In this document: one piece after another, positions 14,727 to 21,670 of the stretch
How the letters are laid out: every line of letters starts with the position of its first letter
How positions within the stretch are numbered: the first letter of the stretch is position 1
Assembly: GCA_900550195.1 (NCBI GenBank)
Contig: URRB01000004.1
Location: 87,522-151,521, forward strand
Direction: 5' to 3'
Length of the DNA: 64,000 bases
DNA from: an uncultured Collinsella sp.
GTDB taxonomy: Bacteria; Actinomycetota; Coriobacteriia; Coriobacteriales; Coriobacteriaceae
The notes under the pieces: model-generated
What the model saw: the letters and a program-made list of their open reading frames with translations, nothing else
What the model was told of the DNA's origin: nothing
Database searches by the model: none
Translations under genes and position numbers: made by a program

Positions 14727-16151
14727 GTGGTCTTCGCCCCCCAGGGAAAACATACGCTGTCGCACCGCGTTTTTGTGACGATCTTTGTCTGCGCCATGGC
14801 GGTTATCGTGGCGTTTACGGTGCTGGGCGCGTTCTTTGTGCAAAACACCTTGGCGGATGCCACGAGTGCCAACCTGGCGCAGGAAACCGAGCTCATTGCT
14901 GCCGCCCTCGACGAGCAGCAGGAGCCCATCCCGTTCTTGCGTAGCCTCGATCGCGAGGACTTGCGCATCACGCTGATTAACAAGGATGGATCGGTTGCCT
15001 ACGACAACGAGGCGTCACCTTCCACACTGCCCAACCACGGCGATCGCCCCGAGGTCATCGAGGCCTTTGAGAATGGTTCGGGTTCCGCGGAGCGCGCAAG
15101 CTCTACGCTCGACGAGATTATGCTGTATCGCGCCGTCGCCCTTGATAACGGCCAGGTTGTCCGCTTGGCGCAGGCCCAGCCTGGCGTTGCGGCGATTTTG
15201 CTGTCGATGGTGGCGCCGATGCTGCTTATCGCAGCAGCGGGTGCGGTGCTCTCGTTTTTTATGGCGCGCCGCGAGTCCCGTGCCATCATCGCGCCGTTGC
15301 AAGAGGTGGATTTGGACCACCCACGCCGTAGCTATGAGCACGCCTATGCCGAGATGGTCCCCATGCTTGAGCGTATCGAGTCGCAGCGCCAGGAACTCAA
15401 GCGCCAAATGGCGGTGCTAGCGGACAACGACCGTATGCGCCGCGAGTTCACGGCGAATATCACCCATGAGCTCAAGACGCCGCTTACGGCGATTTCGGGC
15501 TATGCCGAGCTCATCGCAAACGGCATGGTCGAGGGCGAGGGCGACCTGCGCAACTTTGGCGGTCGCATCTATCGTGAGGCGGGCCGCTTGGCAGCGCTTG
15601 TCAACGATATCCTTACGCTGTCTAACTTGGACGAGGCCGAGCGTGCAACTGAGGGCGAGGCGGTGCCCATTGGTTCCACGGAGCCTATTGAGCTCTCGCG
15701 TGCCATCTACGCGGTTGAGCAGCGTCTTGAACAGGTCGCCCGTCAGGCGAATGTGACGATAAGTCATGAGACCAAGCCTGTGGTCATCGAAGGCGTGTCG
15801 CGCTTGATTGACGAGCTCATCTATAATCTGGCGAGCAACGCCATCCGCTACAATCGACCCGGCGGTGCGGTTACGCTGCAGTGCGGCACCAACGACGAAG
15901 GCCATCCGTTCCTTGCGGTCGCCGACACGGGAATCGGTATCGCGCCTGAAGAACAGGGCAAGGTATTTGAGCGGTTCTATCGCGTGGACAAGAGTAGGTC
16001 CAAGGCGCGCGGCGGAACCGGTCTGGGGCTTGCAATTGTCAAGCATGCGGCCCTGTATCATCACGCCACGCTCGATCTGTCGAGCGAGTTGGGCGTGGGA
16101 ACCACCATTACGGTGACGTTTCCCATACGGCAGGACGAGCCATTCGCATAG
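14727..16151 (+). CDS. PhoR-like sensor histidine kinase
   Basis: The kinase (474 aa) starts at GTG 14727, 3 bp after the regulator, so the two are co-translated. Two membrane helices (about residues 13-40 and 151-180) flank an extracytoplasmic domain of about 110 residues. The H-box FTANITHELKTPLTAISGYAEL has the phospho-acceptor His247. The N-box YNLASNAIRYN and the G-boxes VADTGIGIAPE and GGTGLGLAIVKH are complete. The ESQRQELKRQ coiled coil connects the second helix to the kinase core. It is most similar in layout to PhoR and ResE kinases. The phosphate role rests on the neighbouring pstB. Confidence 0.9.
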   Translation: MVFAPQGKHTLSHRVFVTIFVCAMAVIVAFTVLGAFFVQNTLADATSANLAQETELIAAALDEQQEPIPFLRSLDREDLRITLINKDGSVAYDNEASPSTLPNHGDRPEVIEAFENGSGSAERASSTLDEIMLYRAVALDNGQVVRLAQAQPGVAAILLSMVAPMLLIAAAGAVLSFFMARRESRAIIAPLQEVDLDHPRRSYEHAYAEMVPMLERIESQRQELKRQMAVLADNDRMRREFTANITHELKTPLTAISGYAELIANGMVEGEGDLRNFGGRIYREAGRLAALVNDILTLSNLDEAERATEGEAVPIGSTEPIELSRAIYAVEQRLEQVARQANVTISHETKPVVIEGVSRLIDELIYNLASNAIRYNRPGGAVTLQCGTNDEGHPFLAVADTGIGIAPEEQGKVFERFYRVDKSRSKARGGTGLGLAIVKHAALYHHATLDLSSELGVGTTITVTFPIRQDEPFA

Positions 16152-16176
16152 CGATACAACATAGATATTGATGCAG

Positions 16177-16215
16177 ACGCCGCATTTGACTTTCGGGTGC
16201 GGCGTTGTTGTGCAA
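16177..16215 (+). terminator. Hairpin after the PhoR-like kinase gene
   Basis: The stem ACGCCGCA/TGCGGCGT is followed by TGTTGTGC and later T-rich sequence. It is probably a moderate terminator. Confidence 0.55.
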
Positions 16216-16270
16216 TTTTACGATTGCTTCCGACATTTTTACAGGAGAGCCTGTTTCTTATGTATAGAGT

Positions 16271-16299
16271 TTGGTCTCGGTAAAAAGATGCGATAACAT
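16271..16299 (+). promoter_or_regulatory. Promoter of the polysaccharide regulator genes
   Basis: TTGGTC (16271-16276) and TAACAT (16294-16299) are spaced by 17 bp, 48 bp before the first gene of the cluster. Confidence 0.45.
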
Positions 16300-16346
16300 A
16301 CGGACAGTTTTGTCAATCCGAACTGGGGAAATGAAAGGCAAGCTGC

Positions 16347-17003
16347 ATGACCCTTCTCGAACTGTTCCAGCTGCTGAAGAAGCACCTTAAGCTGGTCATC
16401 ACCCTTCCGGTGGTCTGCGCGATCGCCATGGGCATCGTGTCCTTCGTTGCGATGGACAACACCTACACCGCGACGACGAGCATGTACATTCTCGCCAAAA
16501 CCGACGATAGCGGTCAGATGAGCTACAACGATCTCTCGGCGAGCCAGATGCTTTCCAACGATATCGCCACGCTGCTGGATAGCGATAGCGTTAAGAGCGG
16601 TGCTGCCAATGAGCTGGGCCTTGCTGACCTGGATGACTACAAGGTGTCTGTTTCCTCCGAGACCACCACGCGTGTCATTACGCTTTCGGTTACCGGCACC
16701 GATGCCAAGGAGACGGCTAAGGTCGCAAAGGCCATGGCCAGCTCGGTGAGTACGGTCGCTCAGAACGTCGGCGCTGCCCAGAGCATCAACGTTATCGACG
16801 AGGCTAAGACTCCCGAAGTCCCCAGCGGCCCCAAGCGTATGCTGTACGTTGCTGTCGCGTTCCTCGCGGGCATCTTTATCGCAGTTGCCTATGTCGTTTT
16901 GGCAGACATGCTCAACACCCGCATCCGCGGTGCCGAAGAGGCAGAAGAGCTCCTGGGCATTCCCGTTGTTGGCCGAATTCCGGCTATGAAAGGTGGTAAA
17001 TAG
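16347..17003 (+). CDS. Wzz/CapA-type polysaccharide chain-length and kinase-activator protein
   Basis: The product (218 aa) belongs to the Wzz/YveK family. Two membrane helices (about residues 18-38 and 165-187) flank an extracellular domain. The segment TPEVPSGPKR just before the second helix is the Pro-rich motif of polysaccharide co-polymerases. The cytosolic tail (ADMLNTRIRGAEEAEELLGIPVVGRIP) is the part that activates the partner BY-kinase in Gram-positive type systems. It begins the three-gene cluster with the kinase (3 bp gap) and a PHP phosphatase. Confidence 0.9.
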   Translation: MTLLELFQLLKKHLKLVITLPVVCAIAMGIVSFVAMDNTYTATTSMYILAKTDDSGQMSYNDLSASQMLSNDIATLLDSDSVKSGAANELGLADLDDYKVSVSSETTTRVITLSVTGTDAKETAKVAKAMASSVSTVAQNVGAAQSINVIDEAKTPEVPSGPKRMLYVAVAFLAGIFIAVAYVVLADMLNTRIRGAEEAEELLGIPVVGRIPAMKGGK

Positions 17004-17005
17004 GC

Positions 17006-17743
17006 ATGGCTAAGGCAAAGAACACCGATAAGCTCGTTGTACAGAATGCCGCCAAGACCCTTCTGGCCAACATCCGCTTTGCGAGCGTGGACGACCCCAT
17101 TCGCACCATCACCGTTACGTCCTCGATTCCCAACGAGGGCAAGTCTACGGTTTCCATCAACCTTGCCCAGGCTATCGCCACCAGCGGCAAGAGCGTCCTG
17201 CTGGTCGAGGCTGATATGCGTCGCAGGTCCCTTGCCGATATGCTCGGTGTCCGCTCCCGCGGCGGACTCTATGCAGTCCTTTCCGAGCAGGTTTCTATTG
17301 ACCAGGCGATTGTCGAGACGGGTCAGAAGAACTTCTACTTCCTCGATGCCGAGCCGCATATTCCCAATCCTGCCGACATCATCGTCTCTCACCGCTTTGC
17401 CAAGCTGGTAAAGGCACTGTCCGCCAAGTTCCAGTACGTCATCTTTGATGCTCCCCCGGTCGGCACCTTCATCGATGCTGCCGAGATCGCAAGTCTGACC
17501 GACGGTGCGCTTTTTGTCGTGCGTGAGGACTTCACCAAGCGCGAGGAGGCGCTCAACGCCATCGGTCAGCTTAAGAAGTCCGAGAAGGTCAAGCTCATCG
17601 GTACCGTTATGAACTACTGCGAGACCGAGACCAGCGAGTACTACTACTCCTACTACACCAAGGACGGTAAGAAGGTGAAGAAGGGCTCCGACGATCAGGG
17701 GACTTCCAAAAAGGGCATCTTCACCAACCGAGCAAACGTTTAG
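17006..17743 (+). CDS. BY-type tyrosine kinase (CpsD/CapB-like)
   Basis: This bacterial tyrosine kinase (245 aa) controls capsule or exopolysaccharide assembly by autophosphorylation. Walker A SIPNEGKST (residues 40-48), Walker A' LLVEADMRR (65-73) and Walker B VIFDAPPVGT (near 150) are all present. A C-terminal tyrosine cluster (SEYYYSYYTK, about residues 210-219) is the expected autophosphorylation site. A Lys-rich tail follows. It lacks its own membrane part, which is supplied by the preceding Wzz-like gene. Confidence 0.93.
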   Translation: MAKAKNTDKLVVQNAAKTLLANIRFASVDDPIRTITVTSSIPNEGKSTVSINLAQAIATSGKSVLLVEADMRRRSLADMLGVRSRGGLYAVLSEQVSIDQAIVETGQKNFYFLDAEPHIPNPADIIVSHRFAKLVKALSAKFQYVIFDAPPVGTFIDAAEIASLTDGALFVVREDFTKREEALNAIGQLKKSEKVKLIGTVMNYCETETSEYYYSYYTKDGKKVKKGSDDQGTSKKGIFTNRANV

Positions 17744-17760
17744 TTGATTAAGGCTGACCT

Positions 17761-18411
17761 ATGCGTGACATTCATTGCCATATCTTGCCGGGTGTAGACG
17801 ACGGCGCCGCCGATCTCGATGAGAGCTTGGCGATGCTCGAGGCTGCCAAGCGGGCTGGTGTAACCAGAATTGTTTGCACTCCTCACTGCCGTGATCCCTA
17901 TTTTGATTACGACAAGATGTGGGATGCCTTTGAGCTGCTGCGCGATAACGCTGACGGTTTTCCGCTCCAGATGGGCTTCGAGGTCAACCATCGAAAGCTC
18001 GTTGAGCTTGGTATCGATGCCGCGGAGCACTTGCATTTCGATGGGACCAACGAGTTTCTGCTCGAGCTTTCGACGCATGCCGATGCGTATGCGTTTAGAG
18101 AGTACGAGAACACGATTTACGATTTGCAGTGCCGTGGCTACCAGGTGATCATCGCTCATCCTGAGCGCTATCGTGCGGTTCAAAAGGATGTAAGCGTGGC
18201 GGAGCGCCTGGTCGATATGGGCTGCAAGCTGCAGGCTTCGGCGGACTTTATTGCCGGCGGTCGCTTTGGTCGCGAGAAAAAGCCGGCACAGCGCCTGTTC
18301 GATCAGAACCTGTACAGCTTCATCGCGAGCGATGCCCATAACGTGGGTCATTACGATTGCCTGGCGAAGGCTCGCGCGAAGTTTAGCGTGCGCGGAGCTC
18401 ATTTTCGCTAA
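17761..18411 (+). CDS. CpsB/YwqE-type PHP tyrosine phosphatase
   Basis: The product (216 aa) is a metal-dependent phosphatase of the polymerase and histidinol phosphatase (PHP) fold, which removes phosphate from the BY-kinase tail. Metal-binding signatures are visible: HCH (His5, His7) followed by LPGVDDGAAD, TPHCRDP near 40, HPERY near 138 and SDAHN near 190. It lies 17 bp after the kinase. The next gene is an unrelated acetyltransferase, so no glycosyltransferase or flippase genes follow in the cluster. Confidence 0.93.
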   Translation: MRDIHCHILPGVDDGAADLDESLAMLEAAKRAGVTRIVCTPHCRDPYFDYDKMWDAFELLRDNADGFPLQMGFEVNHRKLVELGIDAAEHLHFDGTNEFLLELSTHADAYAFREYENTIYDLQCRGYQVIIAHPERYRAVQKDVSVAERLVDMGCKLQASADFIAGGRFGREKKPAQRLFDQNLYSFIASDAHNVGHYDCLAKARAKFSVRGAHFR

Positions 18412-18450
18412 AATCTGTCCCTAACGTTCGCATTGAATGAAGGGGCAGCC

Positions 18451-18951
18451 ATGGATATTCAACTTAAGACGGGATGCTTTGATGACGCGGCGTTGGTGCG
18501 CCGCGTCGTTTTTATGGACGAGCAGGGCTACGAGAATGAGTTCGACGCTATCGACGAGGATCCGAACTGCATTCATGTGACGCTCTATGTAGACGGCGAG
18601 CTTGCCGGTTGCTCGCGCGTGTTTCCCGAAGAGCTTGAGCGCGTGGCTGACGCAGAGGCCCCGGTGTTGCCGGCATGCGACATGGACGAAGGCGTTGCGG
18701 CGGGGGAGACCTACATTATGGGGCACGTCGCAGTGCTGCCGGCTATGCGTCGTCGCGGATTGGCGAGTGCGATCGTCGAGGCCAGTGATGCGTGTGCACG
18801 CGATGCCGGCGCAAAGCTTATTAAGCTGCATGCACAGGAATACGTGCTGCCGCTCTATGTAAAGGCGGGCTACACGCAAATTGCCCCGGTAGATTACGAA
18901 GACGAGGGCCAACCCCATGCCTGGATGGCCAAGCGCGTAGATGGCAGATAG
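18451..18951 (+). CDS. GNAT-family N-acetyltransferase
   Basis: The product (166 aa) has the GNAT fold: HVTLYVDGELAGCSRVF as the central strands and YIMGHVAVLPAMRRRGLASAIVEA as motif A, with the acetyl-CoA pyrophosphate loop RRRGLA. The substrate amine is unknown. The general layout (DEQGYENEFDAIDEDPNCIHV) resembles the ElaA/YjcF subgroup. The start at 18451 uses AAGGGG 5-10 bp upstream; an in-frame ATG at 18433 would add six residues. Confidence 0.85.
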   Translation: MDIQLKTGCFDDAALVRRVVFMDEQGYENEFDAIDEDPNCIHVTLYVDGELAGCSRVFPEELERVADAEAPVLPACDMDEGVAAGETYIMGHVAVLPAMRRRGLASAIVEASDACARDAGAKLIKLHAQEYVLPLYVKAGYTQIAPVDYEDEGQPHAWMAKRVDGR

Positions 18952-18952
18952 G

Positions 18953-18999
18953 GACGTTCCTTTTCTGCCGGCAGTTGGGGACGCTCCTTGGCAATTGGC
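18953..18999 (+). repeat. GGGGACG-type repeat units
   Basis: Two direct units, GGGACGTTCCTT and GGGGACGCTCCTT, are separated by TTCTGCCGGCAGTT. Related units occur at 21414, 29760, 49569, 55360 and 63790. Confidence 0.6.
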
Positions 19000-19153
19000 G
19001 CATCGGAGCGCTTAGACATACAGTTTTTCGATTCCGTATGTATATATGCGCGCTAATGGGTTATAAAATCTAAGTCTGAACATAGCAGGTCTGCGATTCG
19101 GCTCGGGCGACCGGGCCGTTTTTGCGGACGGGGGTAGCGCGAAAGGACTGCAC

Positions 19154-21178
19154 ATGCGTCAATTTAAGACCGAGAGCAAAAAACTGCTCGACCTCATGAT
19201 CAACTCCATCTACACCAATAAGGAAATCTTCCTGCGCGAGCTTATCTCTAACGCGAGCGACGCCGTCGACAAGCTCAACTTTAAGAGCCTGCAGGATCCG
19301 AGCGTCAAGATCAACCAGGGCGACCTGGCCATTCGCGTCTCCTTTGATAAAGACGCCCGCACCATTACCATCTCGGATAACGGCATTGGCATGACCGCCG
19401 AGGAGCTCGAGCGCAATCTGGGCACCATCGCCCATTCCGGCTCCGAGGAGTTTAAGACCGAGAACGCCGAGCAGCAGGGCTCCGATGTCGACATCATCGG
19501 CCAGTTTGGCGTGGGCTTCTACTCTGCCTTTATGGTTGCCAGCCATGTGAAGGTCGTCAGCCGCGCCTATGGCGAGGATGTCGCCCATGTGTGGGAATCC
19601 GACGGTCTTGAGGGCTACACCATCGAGGACGGTGAGCGCGCCGAGCACGGTACCGATGTCATCCTGACGCTGCGCGAGAACGAGAAGCTCGATGCCGACG
19701 GCGAGGCCGAGACCTACGATCGCTTCCTGACCGAGTGGGGTCTCAAGAGCCTGATTCAGCAGTACAGCAACTATGTGCGCTACCCGATTCAGATGATGGT
19801 GTCCAAGAGCCGCCAGAAACCCAAGCCCGAGGACGCCGGCGACGATTACAAGCCCGAGTACGAGGACTATCAGGAGCTCGAGACCGTCAATTCCATGACA
19901 CCGATCTGGAAGAAGCGCAGCTCCGATGTCGAGCAGAAGGACTACGACGAGTTCTACAAGTCCACGTTCCACGACTTTGACGATCCTGCGCGCACCATCA
20001 GCTTCCATGCCGAGGGCACGCTCGAGTACGATGCCCTGCTGTTTGTGCCGGGCCGCGCGCCGTTCGATCTGTACAGCAAGGATTACGAGAAGGGTCTGGC
20101 ACTCTACAGCTCCAACGTCCTGATCATGGAGAAGTGCGACGACCTGCTGCCCGACTACTACAACTTTGTCCGCGGCGTCGTGGATTCCGCCGATGTGTCG
20201 CTCAACATCTCGCGTGAGACGCTGCAGCAGAACCGTCAGCTCAAGGCCATCGCCAAGCGTGTGGAAAAGAAGATCACCGCCGACCTTGAGGATATGCGTG
20301 ACAACGACCGCGAGGCCTACGAGAAGTTCTTTGAGAACTTTGGCCGCGGTCTTAAGTACGGCATCTACTCGAGCTATGGCATGAAGGCCGATGAGCTCGC
20401 CGATCTGTTGCTGTTCTGGTCTGCCAAGGAACAGAAGATGATTACCCTGGCCGAGTATGCCAAGGGCATGCCCGAGGATCAGAAGGCCATCTACTACGCC
20501 GCCGGCGACTCGCGTGAGCGCTTGGCCAAGATGCCCGTGGTAAAGGGCGTGCTCGACCGCGGCTATGACGTGCTGCTGCTGACGCAGGACGTGGATGAGT
20601 TCACCTTCCAGGCTATGCGTGAGTACGTTGCCGCCGATATGCCCAAGATCTACGAGGACGATGCCGCCCGCGAGGCTGCCGAGAAGGCCGTGGCCGATGG
20701 TGCCGAGCCCGAGGTTGAGGATCGTCACCTGGAGCTCAAGAACGTCGCAACCGGTGATCTTGACCTGGCGACCGAGGACGAGAAAAAGGAGGCCGAGGAC
20801 GCCACCAAGGAGAACGAGGACCTCTTTAACGCCATGAAGGAGGCACTCGGCGACAAGGTCGAGAAGGTTGCCGTCTCTGCGCGCCTGACCGATGCTCCCG
20901 CGTGCATCACCACCGAGGGCCCGCTTTCGCTCGAGATGGAGAAGGTGCTCCAGAAGGGTCCCGAGGGCGCGCCCGACGGTATGCCCAAGAGCCAGCGCGT
21001 GCTCGAGCTCAACGCCAAGCACCCGGTCTTTTCCAAGCTCGTCGCCGCTCAGAAGGCGGGCGACGCCGACAAGATCAAGCAGTACTCCGGTTTGCTCTAT
21101 GACCAGGCCCTGCTGGTCGAGGGCATTCTGCCCGAGGACCCCGTTGCCTTCGCAGCAGCTGTTTGCAACTTGATGTAG
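19154..21178 (+). CDS. htpG: Chaperone protein HtpG (Hsp90)
   Basis: HtpG is the bacterial Hsp90, an ATP-dependent dimeric chaperone. The 674-aa product shows the GHKL ATP site: ELISNASDAVDKLN near residue 30, DNGIGMTAEEL near 78 and GQFGVGFYSAF near 116. The middle domain includes LFVPGRAPFDLY and LNISRETLQQNR. An acidic Glu/Asp/Lys-rich stretch (about 540-555, ATEDEKKEAEDATKENE) links to the C-terminal dimerisation domain. It is a single gene with GAAAGGA before the ATG. No CIRCE element is visible. Confidence 0.97.
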   Translation: MRQFKTESKKLLDLMINSIYTNKEIFLRELISNASDAVDKLNFKSLQDPSVKINQGDLAIRVSFDKDARTITISDNGIGMTAEELERNLGTIAHSGSEEFKTENAEQQGSDVDIIGQFGVGFYSAFMVASHVKVVSRAYGEDVAHVWESDGLEGYTIEDGERAEHGTDVILTLRENEKLDADGEAETYDRFLTEWGLKSLIQQYSNYVRYPIQMMVSKSRQKPKPEDAGDDYKPEYEDYQELETVNSMTPIWKKRSSDVEQKDYDEFYKSTFHDFDDPARTISFHAEGTLEYDALLFVPGRAPFDLYSKDYEKGLALYSSNVLIMEKCDDLLPDYYNFVRGVVDSADVSLNISRETLQQNRQLKAIAKRVEKKITADLEDMRDNDREAYEKFFENFGRGLKYGIYSSYGMKADELADLLLFWSAKEQKMITLAEYAKGMPEDQKAIYYAAGDSRERLAKMPVVKGVLDRGYDVLLLTQDVDEFTFQAMREYVAADMPKIYEDDAAREAAEKAVADGAEPEVEDRHLELKNVATGDLDLATEDEKKEAEDATKENEDLFNAMKEALGDKVEKVAVSARLTDAPACITTEGPLSLEMEKVLQKGPEGAPDGMPKSQRVLELNAKHPVFSKLVAAQKAGDADKIKQYSGLLYDQALLVEGILPEDPVAFAAAVCNLM

Positions 21179-21271
21179 TTAGGTATTTACGCGGTTTTAC
21201 CAAACCGCGTAACGGCTCGACGCTGCCCTCAGTTCCGCCGTTCTAACGAACGGCGGACCAGTCGACGCTGC

Positions 21272-21371
21272 GCGGGCGCCAGAGCGACAACTTGTCATTC
21301 AAAGAGGACGGCATGACCAGAAGGTCTATGCCGTCCTCTTTTCATGCCAATTTGTTCGCTCTGGCGCCCGC
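21272..21371. repeat. Nested inverted repeat A
   Basis: Outer arms of 16 bp (21272-21287 with 21356-21371, GCGGGCGCCAGAGCGA) enclose an inner perfect stem of 14 bp (21301-21314 with 21328-21341, AAAGAGGACGGCAT). The inner hairpin is followed by TTTT and could terminate transcription from htpG. Confidence 0.9.
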
Positions 21372-21413
21372 TCGCTGGCATTGCCAAAACATCGACGTTG
21401 CCGTGGTCCTAAG

Positions 21414-21469
21414 TAGTCATTGGGGACGTTTTTGTTTGACTAGTCGTTTAAGAACGTCCCCGATGACTA
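21414..21469. repeat. REP-like palindrome with GGGGACGTT arms
   Basis: Arms of 20 bp pair with 18 matches (21414-21433 with 21450-21469), and the core has the palindrome GACTAGTC. Confidence 0.82.
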
Positions 21470-21670
21470 TTTGAATTGCTAATTTGTGCGGGTTGTGGTT
21501 TTGTGACCTGCTGAAATTAAAGATACTGTACAACTGTACGTTAATTCGTCTTCGTAGTATATTGCTACCCGCAAAACTCAATACCATTGTGCTCTGAGAC
21601 GCTAAAGCGCCTACGTACAATGGTTATCAATAGTACGATTCGATTCAACGACAGGATGGATGGTCCAAGC

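Larger units (their letters stand above)
21179..21670. other. Hairpin-rich intergenic region
   Basis: No gene is visible in these 492 bp. The region holds four secondary structures: 21189-21210 (9-bp stem ACGCGGTTT), 21234-21257 (about 9-bp stem TCCGCCGTT), a nested pair at 21272-21371 and a 20-bp imperfect palindrome at 21414-21469. A direct repeat of ACTGTACA (21525-21540) lies in the presumed promoter region of the following gene and could be an operator. Confidence 0.75.

Noticed and set aside
19070..21022. A 650-codon open frame on the minus strand
   Set aside because: It is the mirror of htpG with a Leu/Gly/Val-rich composition and no recognisable motif.
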